Below, in pieces: positions 10,719 through 21,000 of a stretch of 30,738 nucleotides of DNA. The stretch is from Funneliformis mosseae (taxonomy: Eukaryota > Glomeromycota > Glomeromycetes > Glomerales > Glomeraceae), in assembly GCA_910592005.1 (NCBI GenBank), contig CAJVPP010000514.1:1-30738 (forward strand). The letters run 5' to 3'. Numbering within the stretch: position 1 is the first letter of the stretch; each line of letters opens with the position of its first letter. The notes below the pieces were generated by a model, which made no database searches, was not told the DNA's origin, and saw nothing but the letters and a program-made list of their open reading frames with translations. The position numbers were made by a program, and so were the translations under genes.

Positions 10719-13176
10719 ATGTCCGAATAGGAGGTTGTTTTTTTAAAAAATTTAGGCAGTAAACCAAAATCAATCATATGGAATACTTATGTTAGGCAGG
10801 GTAAAGAAGTATCAAAGGGACATTATGAAGCTACTTATTTATATTGTAATACCTTTTGGCACAAAGGTTCGCCTCAAAGTATAGAAGCACATTTTGCCAA
10901 TGAATGCTTAAAAGTTCTAATAGAAGTAAAACAGTTATTTTTAAAACGACTTGCTTTAAAAGCTGAAAACACTACAAAAAATTCTCAACAAAAATCAAAT
11001 AGAAAATGAAAATTTAATGATATATTAGACGATCAATCAAAGATTATAGACTTTCATGAAAACTCAAAACTTTCTCAAGAAAGAATTCATGAAATTGACC
11101 AGGTATGTATAAGGCTTTTGTCATATGTGATATTCCTTGGCATATAATTGAAAATCTATTCTTTATAGAATTTTTGAAAACTTTACGTCTGGAATATATC
11201 CCTCCTTCCAAAGAAATACTTTCTAATTATCTTCTTGTACAAAAAACAGCTATTATAAATTGACAAATTATTTAGGAATTAGAAAATTCTATGAATCTAA
11301 CATTATGTAAGTAAGAAGATAAAATTATATTTATTTATTAATAATTAAAAAATTTTTTAACATTAATTTTTTTTTTAACTAAAAGCATGTGATGGTTGGA
11401 TCAATAATACAAATGAATCTATTTGAAATTTTCTTATTCACACATCTAACTATAAAGAATATTTATGGTATTTAAAAAATTTATCAAGTGAAAGTCATAC
11501 TGGTTCTTTTTTGGCAAAAGAAATGGAGGAAGTAATTGAACGGATTGGTATAGAAAAATTTACAGCAGTTATTTTAGATGCAGAAGCAAACATTCAAAAT
11601 ACTCATTAAATCATTACAGAAAAATATTCCAATATCCTTAATATACGTTATATTGCTTATGCGATTAACTTAATTTCTAAGGATATTTGTAATACTTCCT
11701 TTGTAAACTGAATTTTAACTAAATGTAATACTATTATGACTTTTTTTAAAAAAGTCATTAAGGAGATAATAATTTTATATTAAATTATTTATTTATTTTA
11801 ATTAATATTTAAAATATTTAATTATTGTATTTTAATAAATAGGTGCGGATTTAAGAACAGAAGCTGAATCATATAATATAAATAGGGAGAATTAAAATGA
11901 TGGGTTAATACTTAATAACATATTATATTTGATTGTGTTGATTCTATTAGTCATCATAAAGAAGCTTTAGAGAAGGTAATTTACAATTATCAAATAAAAA
12001 TAAATATTAATTTTATAATTTAATCAATATAATTAATTTTTTTTTATTATTTTAAAGTTACAATATGATAATCCAAATCTTCTTCCGCAAGCAGTTTTAA
12101 CAATATTACGTTCTTGTGCTTTTTTTGATGATGTTTGTGCATTAGCATTTGCTTTACATCCTATAAAAAAAAGCAATTTTAGTATTAGAATCACAATCAT
12201 GTACACTTGCTGATTGTTTTCTTGGGTTAACACAACTTGAAGCTGTAATTAAAAAATTACTTGAAAATGATTATCGTATTTTTTATCACAAATGTATTGC
12301 TATTTTTAATCAACATTATATTGAATTTGCTGATCCAATATATTTATTATGCTTTTTTTTACATCTAGGTTATAAAGGTTAGTAAATTTATATTTTTAAA
12401 AAAAATTTTAATGATATTTTTTATATTTAAAATATATTATTTATTTTAGATATTTGTTGGACACATGGGACTTTTCAAGAAATTTTAATGACTGCAGATG
12501 GAGTTTTTGAATAAATGGAAAGATCAAATATTACACGACATAAATTAATGTATCAAATGAAACCATATCGTACACATGAAAAACCATTTGACATTACCTT
12601 TGGTATTACTGAATTACTAATTACTTGGTGGTCTTCAATTGAGGATAGTTTTTTTTAAAGAAGAAGATTATTTGGTATAATTAGCGCTTAAATTGTTTTC
12701 AATTATACCTCATACAGCTAGATGTGAGTGAGTTTAGTCTAATCTTAACTGGTTATATGGTATACGAAAGAACCAATTAGGATTAAACAAGATCAAAAAT
12801 ATGTATAAATTAGTAGCTTATTATCATACACATGCAAAACAAGAATTACCATATTATGGTGCAGAAAAAACAGTTGATGAAATTTATAATATCTTGATTA
12901 ATGCAAATTTAAATCCAGATGAAGAACTTATCGAATTTTCTGATAATTTTCAAAATATTGATGAGATCATACCATTTGATAAAAAGGATGATGATTTAAT
13001 AATTGATTTGATAATGTGTTGAATTTAGATACATTTATTGAAAATTTAGATGAAATTATTGAAATAATATAGAAGAAGAAGTATATGCTAAATCAGATTA
13101 TCAGAGTGTGATCCAAGAAAGTGATATTGAATGAGATCCAGATACTGAAGCTGATAGAATAGTTGATCTTATATAA
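10719..13176 (+). pseudogene. hAT transposase pseudogene (BED-type finger, RNase H-like core, dimerisation domain)
   Basis: From ATG 10719 the frame runs through a TAG at codon 4 into LGSKPKSIIWNTYVRQGK and a BED-like finger (YLYCNTFWHKGSPQSIEAHF, then ANEC). Then come a helical region (ENLFFIEFLKTLRLEYIPPS), an RNase H-like core (CDGWINNTNESI; KEYLWYLKNLSSESHTGSF; ERIGIEKFTAVILDAEANIQ), LRTEAESYNI, VCALAFALHP, and the C-terminal hAT dimerisation region (WLYGIRKNQLGLNK, then MYKLVAYYHTHAKQELPYYG). The C-terminus is acidic. Short introns interrupt the frame near 11104, 11311, 11758, 11976, 12379 and 12450. It is inactive through several stops, at positions where relatives carry Trp or Arg: TGA 11424, TGA 12729, TAG 12735. 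It resembles large hAT families expanded in AM fungal genomes, but the subfamily is not certain. Confidence 0.8.
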
Positions 13177-13422
13177 TGTTTTTACGATTTTTTTGTTACA
13201 AGTTTACTTTTATGAATATATAATAAAATTTATAAAATTTTAACTTTGATGATAAAAATTATAAAAATTAAATTATAAATTATTATTATTTTGATTGAAT
13301 AATTAAAGTATCATATGATATTATAGTTTCAGAGATTTCACTAGGTATCAGAAGTATTGAAGTATCAAAGGTTTTGTCAGGTTTCAGAAATTTTAGATTT
13401 ACCCAAACTAAAGCTCTAAAAA

Positions 13423-13458
13423 GGCGAAACGTTTTGTTATTCACAAAACAGTTTCGCC
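13423..13458. repeat. Long near-perfect hairpin at the right end of the first hAT relic
   Basis: GGCGAAACGTTTTGT and ACAAAACAGTTTCGCC pair around the loop TATTC with a single unpaired T. The arm contains the GGCGAAAC word that also starts the element's left end. It may be a terminal fold-back used in transposase recognition, or the result of a small inverted duplication. Confidence 0.8.
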
Positions 13459-13459
13459 C

Positions 13460-13626
13460 AAAACATTATTTTATTATCAAGCTAAAGAATTAAGTTTATT
13501 TAATTTTGCACTATTATGATTATTTATTAACAACAGCACTAATTGTAAATAACATAATGATTTTCTTGATATTGATATTAAATTAAACTAATTCTCATTC
13601 TGTTATCAATGACTCTGAATTCAGTG
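13460..13626. other. Spacer between two hAT elements
   Basis: Short AT-rich interval without any coding signal. Confidence 0.5.
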
Positions 13627-14102
13627 TAGTGTTCTAAAAGGGTCAGGTCAAACCTGGATCATTTGACCTGACTCGTGTTAAAATCTAAATTGAATTTATC
13701 ATTATTTGATATGAGTCCTATATTCAACCAACCCGTCAGGTTAGGGTCATACCTTTGCTTGACCTGGGTTGACCCTGGATTAATCCAGGTTTAATCAATA
13801 TTTTGATAATCTTGAATTTAAAATGTTTATGTTACGTGATTTTTAATTTCTAACTTTATTTGTGATTTGTGTATAAAAATGAGTGAGGCTGAGAGAACAA
13901 CTCTTGGAAAGCACTCTTCTCTAAGAAGTGAACTTTTTACTAAAGAACTTTTTGAAGAAAAAGAATTTCCACAAGAACACAAAAATGCAAAAACTCATTG
14001 AGTAGTTAAGTGCTTAAACTGCCCGTAAGTATTTTAGAAAAAAAATAAAAATTTGCTTAAATATTCATAAGCATTTTTATAAAAAAATTAATTATAAATC
14101 TA

Positions 14103-15932
14103 TCGTATAGTTCTGAAAATAAGCAATACCTAAAAATAAGTACCATTTTTTAATATTACCTGAAAATAAGCATCTCTCAAAAAAAAATGTAAAAATAAAA
14201 AATATTTATTATTCCATTATTGTAATATAAAATTTATTTGAAAATAAAGCTGAATTAATACAAAATTAACTGAAAATTATTATTAACTATTACAAAATTA
14301 TTATAAAAATCCGCCTAATTAATCATTATTATGAATATTATCATAATTACTATCATCAATATCAGAAATTTCTAATTCTTCATGATTGTCATATAAATTA
14401 TCTAAAGAATCTGTTATAGAACAATTTACAAAAGAATTAATAATGATTTTCTCAGATATACCTTCCCAAAAATGTTTTACCCAATTACAAACATCACTAT
14501 ATTTAGCGCACCTAAGATTTCCTGCAAAAGTCACCCCAGCACCATCAGCTATCATCTATAAATGCCATTCTTTACAGAGGTTATCCTTAAATGGTTTATT
14601 AATGGCAACATCAAGCAGTTGGCATATACTTGTTAAGTCATCAGGGATAACTGCTAAATCAATATTACCATTATAAAATTTTTCTTTCATAGATTTTTCT
14701 AAGTGATCTCGAAAGGAATCATAAACAAGCATTATTGGTGCCATAGATCAATTATTATTAAAATAATCGATATATTTTATCATTAGATTTGTATCCATTT
14801 ATCCATTATCTTAGAATCAAACTTCCACACTAGTAGGAATTTGTTCACTAAGATTCAACCTTTTTCCTTTAAATATACATATTGGTGGCAGTTTACTTCT
14901 ATCTATATAAAAAAAATGGTAAAAAAATTAAAAAAAAAATTGATTTTTTGAAAAACTTATAGATACAATAACTCTTACCAGCAGCACAAGTGAGGACAAC
15001 GGTAAAACGATTTTTGTCATTGCCTGTTTCACAAATATAAACTGTTTTTTCACCTGTTTGATTAACAGTAAAATTACCAGCCATGTCAAACCATACTAGC
15101 GTCTCATCCATGTTGAAGATATTACACATTTCATAGGATTTTTCAATCCTAAGGCAAAAAACAAATTGATGGAAATTTTCTAACAATTTCTAAGTTTGTT
15201 TTGGAAGTTTTTGTCCAATTTTTGTACACCTTCTTAAAAAAAGATTCCACCTTTTCATAAATGCATATAACCAACAATTTGACATCTTAAAATTGTTTGT
15301 TAAATCACTATAAAAAGCTACAATATCTTGCTCTTTCATAATTTCTAACATCTTGATTCAGATGATAGTATAGGTTACAGCTAAACTTACTTTTCTTTGA
15401 TTAATTATCCAATAATAAAGCTTTTTTCAGCTTTGGGAAAAAAAATCTTTCACCTAGAACTAACACGTTTGCTATTTCTGCTTACATTATCTGTCCATTT
15501 TTTGCTTGCTCTAACCCAGCGTCTAACTATACTTTCATTAAGCTTAAAATGTGCTGCTGCATTATTTCTTTCGAATTCCTTTGCATAATTAACAATAACT
15601 TCTTTTTGTTCAATAGAGTATGAAGTTTGGGTTCATTTGGGAATTTTTGCTTTGGTTTTACTTTTTTTGACAAACCGCTTGCATTTTTGTGGCATATTTA
15701 TATTTATGTATGGTGACTAAAAGCAAGTATGACCAAATATTACACACATTGTATTACATATTTCACGTTTACATAATAATTATGATTATGCTAATCATTG
15801 CAGATTATCACAATATCATGTAAATCAGCATTTATTTTAGACTTCTAAAGAAACCAAATTTTATAATTTTTAAATTATCCAAAAATAAGCACCCCCATAG
15901 CAAAAAAGGTGCTTATTTTTGGGACTATACGG
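14103..15932 (-). mobile_element. Pogo-type element inserted in the hAT BED finger
   Basis: 1830 bp flanked by TA (14101-14102, 15933-15934). TIRs: TCGTATAGTTCTGAAAATAA at the left and, inverted at the right, CCGTATAGTCCCAAAAATAA, both followed by GC(A)...ACC. The transposase lies on the minus strand. Its position between the two halves of the hAT zinc-finger coding sequence shows that it arrived after the hAT element. Confidence 0.9.
14319..15695 (-). pseudogene. Pogo/Tigger (DDE_1, jerky-like) transposase pseudogene with one intron
   Basis: From MPQKCKRFVKKSKTK (ATG at 15695) the product has an N-terminal HTH (YSIEQKEVIVNYAKEFERNN, then SIVRRWVRASKKW). A CENP-B-like second HTH follows (FKMSNCWLYAFMKRWNLFLR, then KIGQKLPKQT). 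The DDE_1 domain has NIFNMDETLVWFDMAGNFTV, KNRFTVVLTCAA, SKLPPICIFKGKR, MAPIMLVYDSFRDHLEKS, AVIPDDLTSICQLLDVAINK and FKDNLCKEWH, with the catalytic Asp of NMDET and the Asp of YDSF retained. The C-terminal tail is acidic and ends IHNND. A 76-bp GT-AG intron (14903-14978) splits an Ala-Ala-Asp and splices in frame. In-frame stops include TGA at 15633-15635, TGA or TAG within the 15190-15470 region and several near 14770-14830, so the copy is inactive although it is the best preserved relic here. Confidence 0.85.
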
Positions 15933-16677
15933 TAATCTCTTAAATTTTAAAGATAAAATATGGTTTTGCAAGATTGGTGATTCTAATACAACAAATTTTT
16001 AGCATTACTTAGAACGTAATCATCCAAAGAAAAACCCAAAAAAGCAAAGAATTTAATGGTTGAAACCCAAAGCATATTGGATGAATTTGTAAATCATACA
16101 ACAATTTCATTTAAGGTATGTTAATAAATAATACATAAAATGAAAAGATATGAATATTAAAAATAGTTTTTTTTTTAAGTTTACACAAAAAGGTTTTTAC
16201 GAGTTCATTACTAAATGGGTGATTGATAATGATTAACTATTTATAACATTAGAAAATAAATATTTTTGAAAGATGATAAAAATATTAAATTCAGATGCAC
16301 TGGTCCCATCAGTAGATACAATAAAAAATGATATATTAGAAAGTTTTAAAGTGAAACAAAAAAAAATGAGTAAATTGTTTCAGGTAATTTAAATATATGT
16401 ATAAATTTTTTTTTTAAAATTTTTATTTTTATTTTATTAAACAAGTTATTTATTTAATAGAGTGTATCTGAAAGAATTTCTTTTGCAATTGATTCATAGA
16501 CATCAATGAATGATTATTTCTTTTTAGCTATAACAATATACTAGATTACTAAAGATTGGAGGCTTCAGGATAAATTGCTAGATTTTATAAATCTTTCTAG
16601 TCCTCATTTAGATGAAAATTTCTGTAATACTTTCGTAAAAAGTTGTTATGAGTTTGGAATTTTAAAAAAGGTAAATA

Positions 16678-16862
16678 AATATTTTTTTATTTTTTTTTTT
16701 AAATTTTTTATTTTATTTTTATTTTATTTTTTAATTTTTGTTTATTTTTTATTTTGTTTTTTACTTCATTTTTTTTTATTTTTTTTATTCTTTTATTCTT
16801 TTTATTTTATTTTTATTTTTATTTTTTTTTAATTTTTTTTAATTATTTTATTTTTTTAACTT
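16678..16862. repeat. T-rich low-complexity intron in the hAT relic
   Basis: About 185 bases almost entirely T with scattered A. It follows FGILKK|GT and appears to be an expanded intron of the hAT transposase. The open frame through it, read as Phe/Leu/Ile-rich, is a composition artefact. Confidence 0.8.
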
Positions 16863-17962
16863 TTTATATGCTTCAAATAATATTACCTTTATGGAATGTT
16901 TAGAAAATACTTGTCAAATGAAAAATATTTTCTTTAGTGCTATTAATCCCATTGTCGATGCTTTGCTCATATAATAAATTTAGTTGTACAAGAAATCTTA
17001 AAACAAGTTAAAGTTGATAAAGCACAAATTGAAGATAATATCATTAATAATATGAATTTAACTATAAATGCTAAAGAAATAATTCCTTAAGTAGGTTAAT
17101 TTTTCATATTTCTTTAAATTTTAAATTATTATAATACTAATTTTATATCATAATTAGCTTCGTAAGCTTATAGTAAAATAAAATCATCACCACAATGCAA
17201 AGAAAAGTTTGCATGTCATACTGAAGCTGCTAATCTTAAAGAGCTTAACCTTATCTTAGATATTAGAATGCGATGAAACTCTACATTTGATATGCTTAAT
17301 CGTGCATTTGTGATGCAAGAGTTTAGAGTATTTATCATATTATATATTATATTTGCTTTTTTTATTATATTAATATAATAATATTTTTTATATTATAAGC
17401 AATAAATGCAATGGCAAATTCAAATAAAGATCTCAAAAATTTTGAAATTACTGATGATGAATAGGATAAAATAAAAGAGATTATTTCTGTTTTGAAAGTA
17501 AGAAAGTTGACAAATAAAAATAAGTTTTTTGATAAATTTAATCCTTATAATTAATTAAAAAAATTTTATTTTATATTAATAGATATTTGTACAAAATACT
17601 AAAATACTTTCATCTGCAAAATATCTTATGCTTTCTTCTTTTATATTAATATATAATTATTTAATGAATAGACTTGAATCATATTATGAAAATTTAGATA
17701 GTTCTAATGACATAGTAATTGCTATTAAAGCAGAATTAAAGAAACTTGAGTTATATTATGAAAAATCTGATGAAACTACTATGTATATAATTACTACTGA
17801 TAAGAAATATAAAATAGTAAAATTTTTTTACAAACTGAATAATAATATAGATAATTTTATAATGCTTGATCCATAATTTAAGTTGGATTACTATAAAGAT
17901 AATAAGTGGAAACAAAATTTTATTCGATATGCAAAGAAATAGTTCTTAATGTTTATAATACT

Positions 17963-18562
17963 GTTACGCTAATTCTTTTAAATCACGGGTAAATCACCTA
18001 TGATATCACAGTTTAGCAGAAGGTTTCCTTCACATGGAAGAATAAAGATAAAATTACAAGATAAGAAATTAAAGAGAATCACAATAAACTGAGTGAAATA
18101 CGTGTAAATAATTATTTAACAAATAAAAGATTAGTACTGCTTCTGTCAGCGCGTCAGTACTAAACAGTTTTATTTATCAAAAGAATTATTTTAAGATAAG
18201 ACAGTTCTCCTCCTTTTTACATCGATAAATTATTCCTATTTATATAAAAATACTTACTAATAATGATAAAATAAATAAAATAAAGAAAATAGATAAATAA
18301 ATATAATAAATAAATAACATAAACGAAGTAAATAAAATAAATGATAAAAATGAAATAAATGCAATAAATGTCATAAATATCGTATGATGTAATAAGGCCT
18401 ATTTGTATAATAAAATTAGACTACCAAATTTAGGAAATAAGACATGTAAATCATTTAATTATCTAATTTAGTTACAGTATTGCAAATCATTTTTAGTATG
18501 ACATGAAATTGATCATTCTTTCAACCTTGTAGATCATTTTTACACATCATTTTAGGTGTAAC
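17963..18562. mobile_element. 600-bp non-autonomous element with 6-bp target duplication
   Basis: Flanked by a direct AATACT (17957-17962 and 18563-18568). Ends are GTTACGC and, inverted, GTTACAC. Taking out the element plus one AATACT joins the hAT reading frame as VYNTNYAPSNTNVEVTNNN, which is strong support for the boundaries. There is no coding capacity. The middle is an A-rich tract of AAATAA units (about 18255-18375). A 9-bp-arm hairpin (TTAGTACTG, loop with GCGC, CAGTACTAA) is at 18131-18163. Several degenerate ATCATTTT words lie inside the right end. The superfamily is not assigned; the 6-bp duplication may be a decayed 8-bp one. Confidence 0.7.
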
Positions 18563-18740
18563 AATACTAATTATGCACCTAGTAATACTAATGTAGAAGT
18601 GACTAATAATAATGATGATGATGAATTCTTAGATCACATTTTTGGTAAAAAGAACAATCATTAATAAAATGAAATAGAAATATATTTAAAAATCCTCGAG
18701 CAGATTGAAATCAAGATGTTTTATTGTAATGGAAGGTATA

Positions 18741-18897
18741 TGGGTTGATTGCTAGGAAAATCAGATTTTGGGAATTTTTTAGCGAAATTGAGATTTTTAT
18801 TGCATTGTAGTTTTTGATGTTATTAGATTAAAATGTATTAAGCTCTTAATTTTAGTCAAAAATTTCTCAGAACCTGATTTTCCTAGAAACACTCCCA
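18741..18897 (-). mobile_element. 157-bp MITE, copy 2
   Basis: The reverse-orientation copy of the MITE at 5082-5238, with the same length and TA duplicated at 18739-18740 and 18898-18899. It lies inside an intron of the hAT relic, three bases after the GT donor at 18736. About ten differences from copy 1 were counted by eye, of which six are transitions. Confidence 0.9.
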
Positions 18898-19564
18898 TAT
18901 ATTTAAAAATAATCAATATATTTTATTTGATTTAATTTTACTAATTCATTAATAAACATATATAATTAAATAAAGTAGAGTATCCACACCTAGCAGCAAT
19001 GGCAAGAGATTATCTTGCAATTGCAGGTAAAAAAATTTATTTATTTTAACATTACTAAATATTAGTTAATAAATGATTTTTAATTTAGCTATAAGTATTC
19101 CAGTAGAATGGATCTTTTCTGGTGGAACTGATTTGATAACAGTAAAAAGAAGCAATCTCAAAAAAAATACAATTTGTGCCTGTATGTGTTTGAAGTCATA
19201 GTGGGAGTAAAGAGAATTTAATTAGAATATATTTTATAATTTTATCATAAAAATTTAAATAAAGCTTAATTAGAATCTTTTTTGTAAAAGTTATGTGATA
19301 TACATATACTATTGTCTTACTAATCATAAATAAATTTGTTAAAAATTTTATTTGACCTGGGTTATTTCGAGGGTTAAACTATAACAGGTCAGGTTAGGGT
19401 CAGGTTTTATAATATTAACCTGAGTATTTATACGAGTTTGTTTTTATAAATAATCAAGTCTGAGTATATCCTCAAACCTGATCTGATTTGACCCTTTCAG
19501 AATACTAGTATTTAAGGATTTCATTGCCTTAATATCTCTATATTCATAATTAATGATAAATGCT

Positions 19565-21000
19565 TTTTAAATGAATTTTCGCAAAACATTCCAAGAGTTT
19601 TGAGCCTTTAATTCGATTATGTTCATTGCGTTTAACCATCTTTACAATATGTCTAATATTAAAATTTTATCAAGGAATAAAATCACTTCGCTTTCTTCCA
19701 AATGGTGAGTTTTATGTCTGTAAATAAAAGAAATAAACTAATGAAATAATCATTGTACTGGAAACAATGAAATTAAAACAAAATGAATACTTACCATAGT
19801 CTTTTTCTTTAAAGCTATCAATTGCTTATTCAACAGCAGCCAGAAATTTATTACAGAAATTATTAAAATTTCTTTTGGCTGTTTGTAACCATTCAGTTCC
19901 TTCAGTCGAATTAAAATTACAATTAAAGATTTTCTGTACCAAATCTTCAAAAACTCCTTTCATAAGATTTCATATTTGTAGGAAAAGATATTTAAATTCC
20001 TCTAAAAAATCTCAACTTTTACTTTATCTTCTTGCTTTGAAATTAGTGATACACTAGTTGCTATCATTAATGAATTGAAATTTGGTAAAATAAAGTTAAG
20101 AGTATTTGCAACTGGTGTTTGCATCAATAGATGCATATTATAAGTAAGTAATAAAATACTAAGATTCACAAATAACTATGAATAGATTTGATAAATATTA
20201 TCTATTTCACAAAAAGGTGTCGGTAATATTGATTCTATATTATATGATATTTGAAAGATTAAATGAACATCATTATCATTAGTAAGAATAGATGTATTTG
20301 AACGAATCATGTTTAGTGTATTTAATCAAAAAACATCAGCATCGTTATTGAACTTCATATAATTATTGTGTATAATATTAGATATAGGGGAGATGTTTTA
20401 TTGATACGATTATTAGAAGGATGACAATATGTAGTATTTAAATGTAAACAAGAATAAGAATCAGATGCTTTATTTGAACTATCCAATTTGTCTAATGTGC
20501 TATAATAAAAGTTCATAAAATCCAGTCATCTCATCTAACGTGTTATCAATACTATTATTTACAATCAATGCAAAAGGTTTACATCTAGTATTCATATCAT
20601 TTTCATTAATCTGACTTCTATCTTAGGAGGTAAAGGAGTAAGATAAGATATTAATAATATTTAAATGATATTATTAAAAGATGATTTAGTTATTCTCTAA
20701 AAGATCATCATCATTGTCACTTATTTCTAGAAGTTTATTAATTAAAGTATCAGCACTTGATCCTTGAATTATGTCATTATTTGCATATTTCTTTTGATTA
20801 TATTTAGAGATAGTCATTGGAACTATCACAGCTTTATGTTTAGCATTAGTCTTTGGAGTTAATGCTAATTTTGTTGATCTTTATCATTTATAGGTTCGTC
20901 ATCTTCAACAACAGGCTCTTTTTTTTTGATCTCATTTTTTAACAATTTTTTGATTAGATTCGCTTCTTGTTTTTAATTTTCTTTTGAAACTAAATTTATA
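19565..21000 (-). pseudogene. Unrecognised degraded coding region, at least two exons
   Basis: On the minus strand I can follow a broken but protein-like reading frame. An upstream acidic or basic region includes NLIKKLLKNEIKKKEPVVED, then TPKTNAKHKAVIVPMTISKY. Next are NENDMNTRCKPFALIVNNSI, LDKLDSSNKASDSYSCLHLN, DNDVHLIFQISYNIESILPT and NTLNFILPNFNSLMIATSVS. Then FEDLVQKIFNCNFNSTEGTE and FNNFCNKFLAAVE lead to a GT-AG-like intron (about 19719-19796), followed by NSPFGRKRSDFIP and IVKMVKRNEHNRIKGSKLLE. There are several frameshifts and stops. I do not recognise the family. Its place among transposon relics and its type of decay suggest an accessory or transposase gene of another repeat. No catalytic motif was seen. 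Confidence 0.45.

Larger units (their letters stand above)
10562..13459 (+). mobile_element. hAT-superfamily element, relic
   Basis: Bounds were set from inverted sequences around the degraded transposase. AGGCGAAACT lies at 10561 and its inverted form AGTTTCGCC ends at 13458. The stretch CTAAAACTTCTGAAACTT (10590-10607) has an inverted partner at 13379-13396 with two mismatches. TTCTGAAA-type words recur just inside both ends, as expected of subterminal transposase-binding repeats in hAT elements. No 8-bp target duplication could be confirmed, so the exact ends may be off by a few bases. Confidence 0.55.
13879..19210 (+). pseudogene. hAT (Ac-like) transposase pseudogene, split by nested elements
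   Basis: Starts MSEAERTTLGKHSSLR at ATG 13879. The BED zinc finger is cut in two: its first half, with VVKCLNCP, ends near 14024, the pogo element follows, and the second half FCKIGDSNTTNF...HYLERNHPKK resumes near 15960. Then come GFYEFITKWVIDND, LVPSVDTIKNDILESFK, SVSERISFAID..TSMNDY, the hAT block CFAHIINLVVQEIL (near 16962), KIKSSPQCKEKFACHTEAAN, NSTFDMLNRAF, AKYLMLSSFIL and YIITTDKKYK. The C-terminal dimerisation domain reads EYPHLAAMARDYLAIA, SIPVEWIFSGGTDLIT and AC.CLKS, ending near 19210. Stops replace expected Trp at 13999, 16497, 17274, 17462, 18706, 18727 and 19199. Introns are present, one of them (about 16675-16870) almost pure T/A. The element is clearly dead. Confidence 0.85.
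13627..19507 (+). mobile_element. Second hAT element, relic, carrying three nested insertions
   Basis: The left TIR TAGTGTTCTAAAAGGGTC is matched on the other strand at the right end by TAGTATTCTGAAAGGGTC. Just inside both ends, over about 170 bp each, are many copies of the word AGGTCA/TGACCT and GGTTAGGGTCA in both orientations, typical of hAT subterminal transposase-binding repeats. The total length is 5.9 kb, of which about 2.6 kb is later insertions: pogo at 14103-15932, an unclassified 600-bp element at 17963-18562, and a MITE at 18741-18897. No clean 8-bp target duplication was seen at the outer ends. Confidence 0.8.

Noticed and set aside
14386..14676. Open frame on the plus strand, 96 aa
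   Set aside because: It is the antisense of the pogo DDE domain; the minus-strand reading matches the family.
15397..15588. 63-aa frame on the plus strand
   Set aside because: It lies antisense to the pogo N-terminal HTH region.
16575..16832. 85-aa frame rich in Phe and Leu, resembling a membrane protein
   Set aside because: Its first part is the hAT block ending FGILKK; the rest is a T-rich intron read through.
19750..20057. Two short overlapping frames on opposite strands
   Set aside because: The better reading is a third, frameshifted minus-strand frame (FEDLVQKIFNCNFNSTEGTE), reported as the degraded region.
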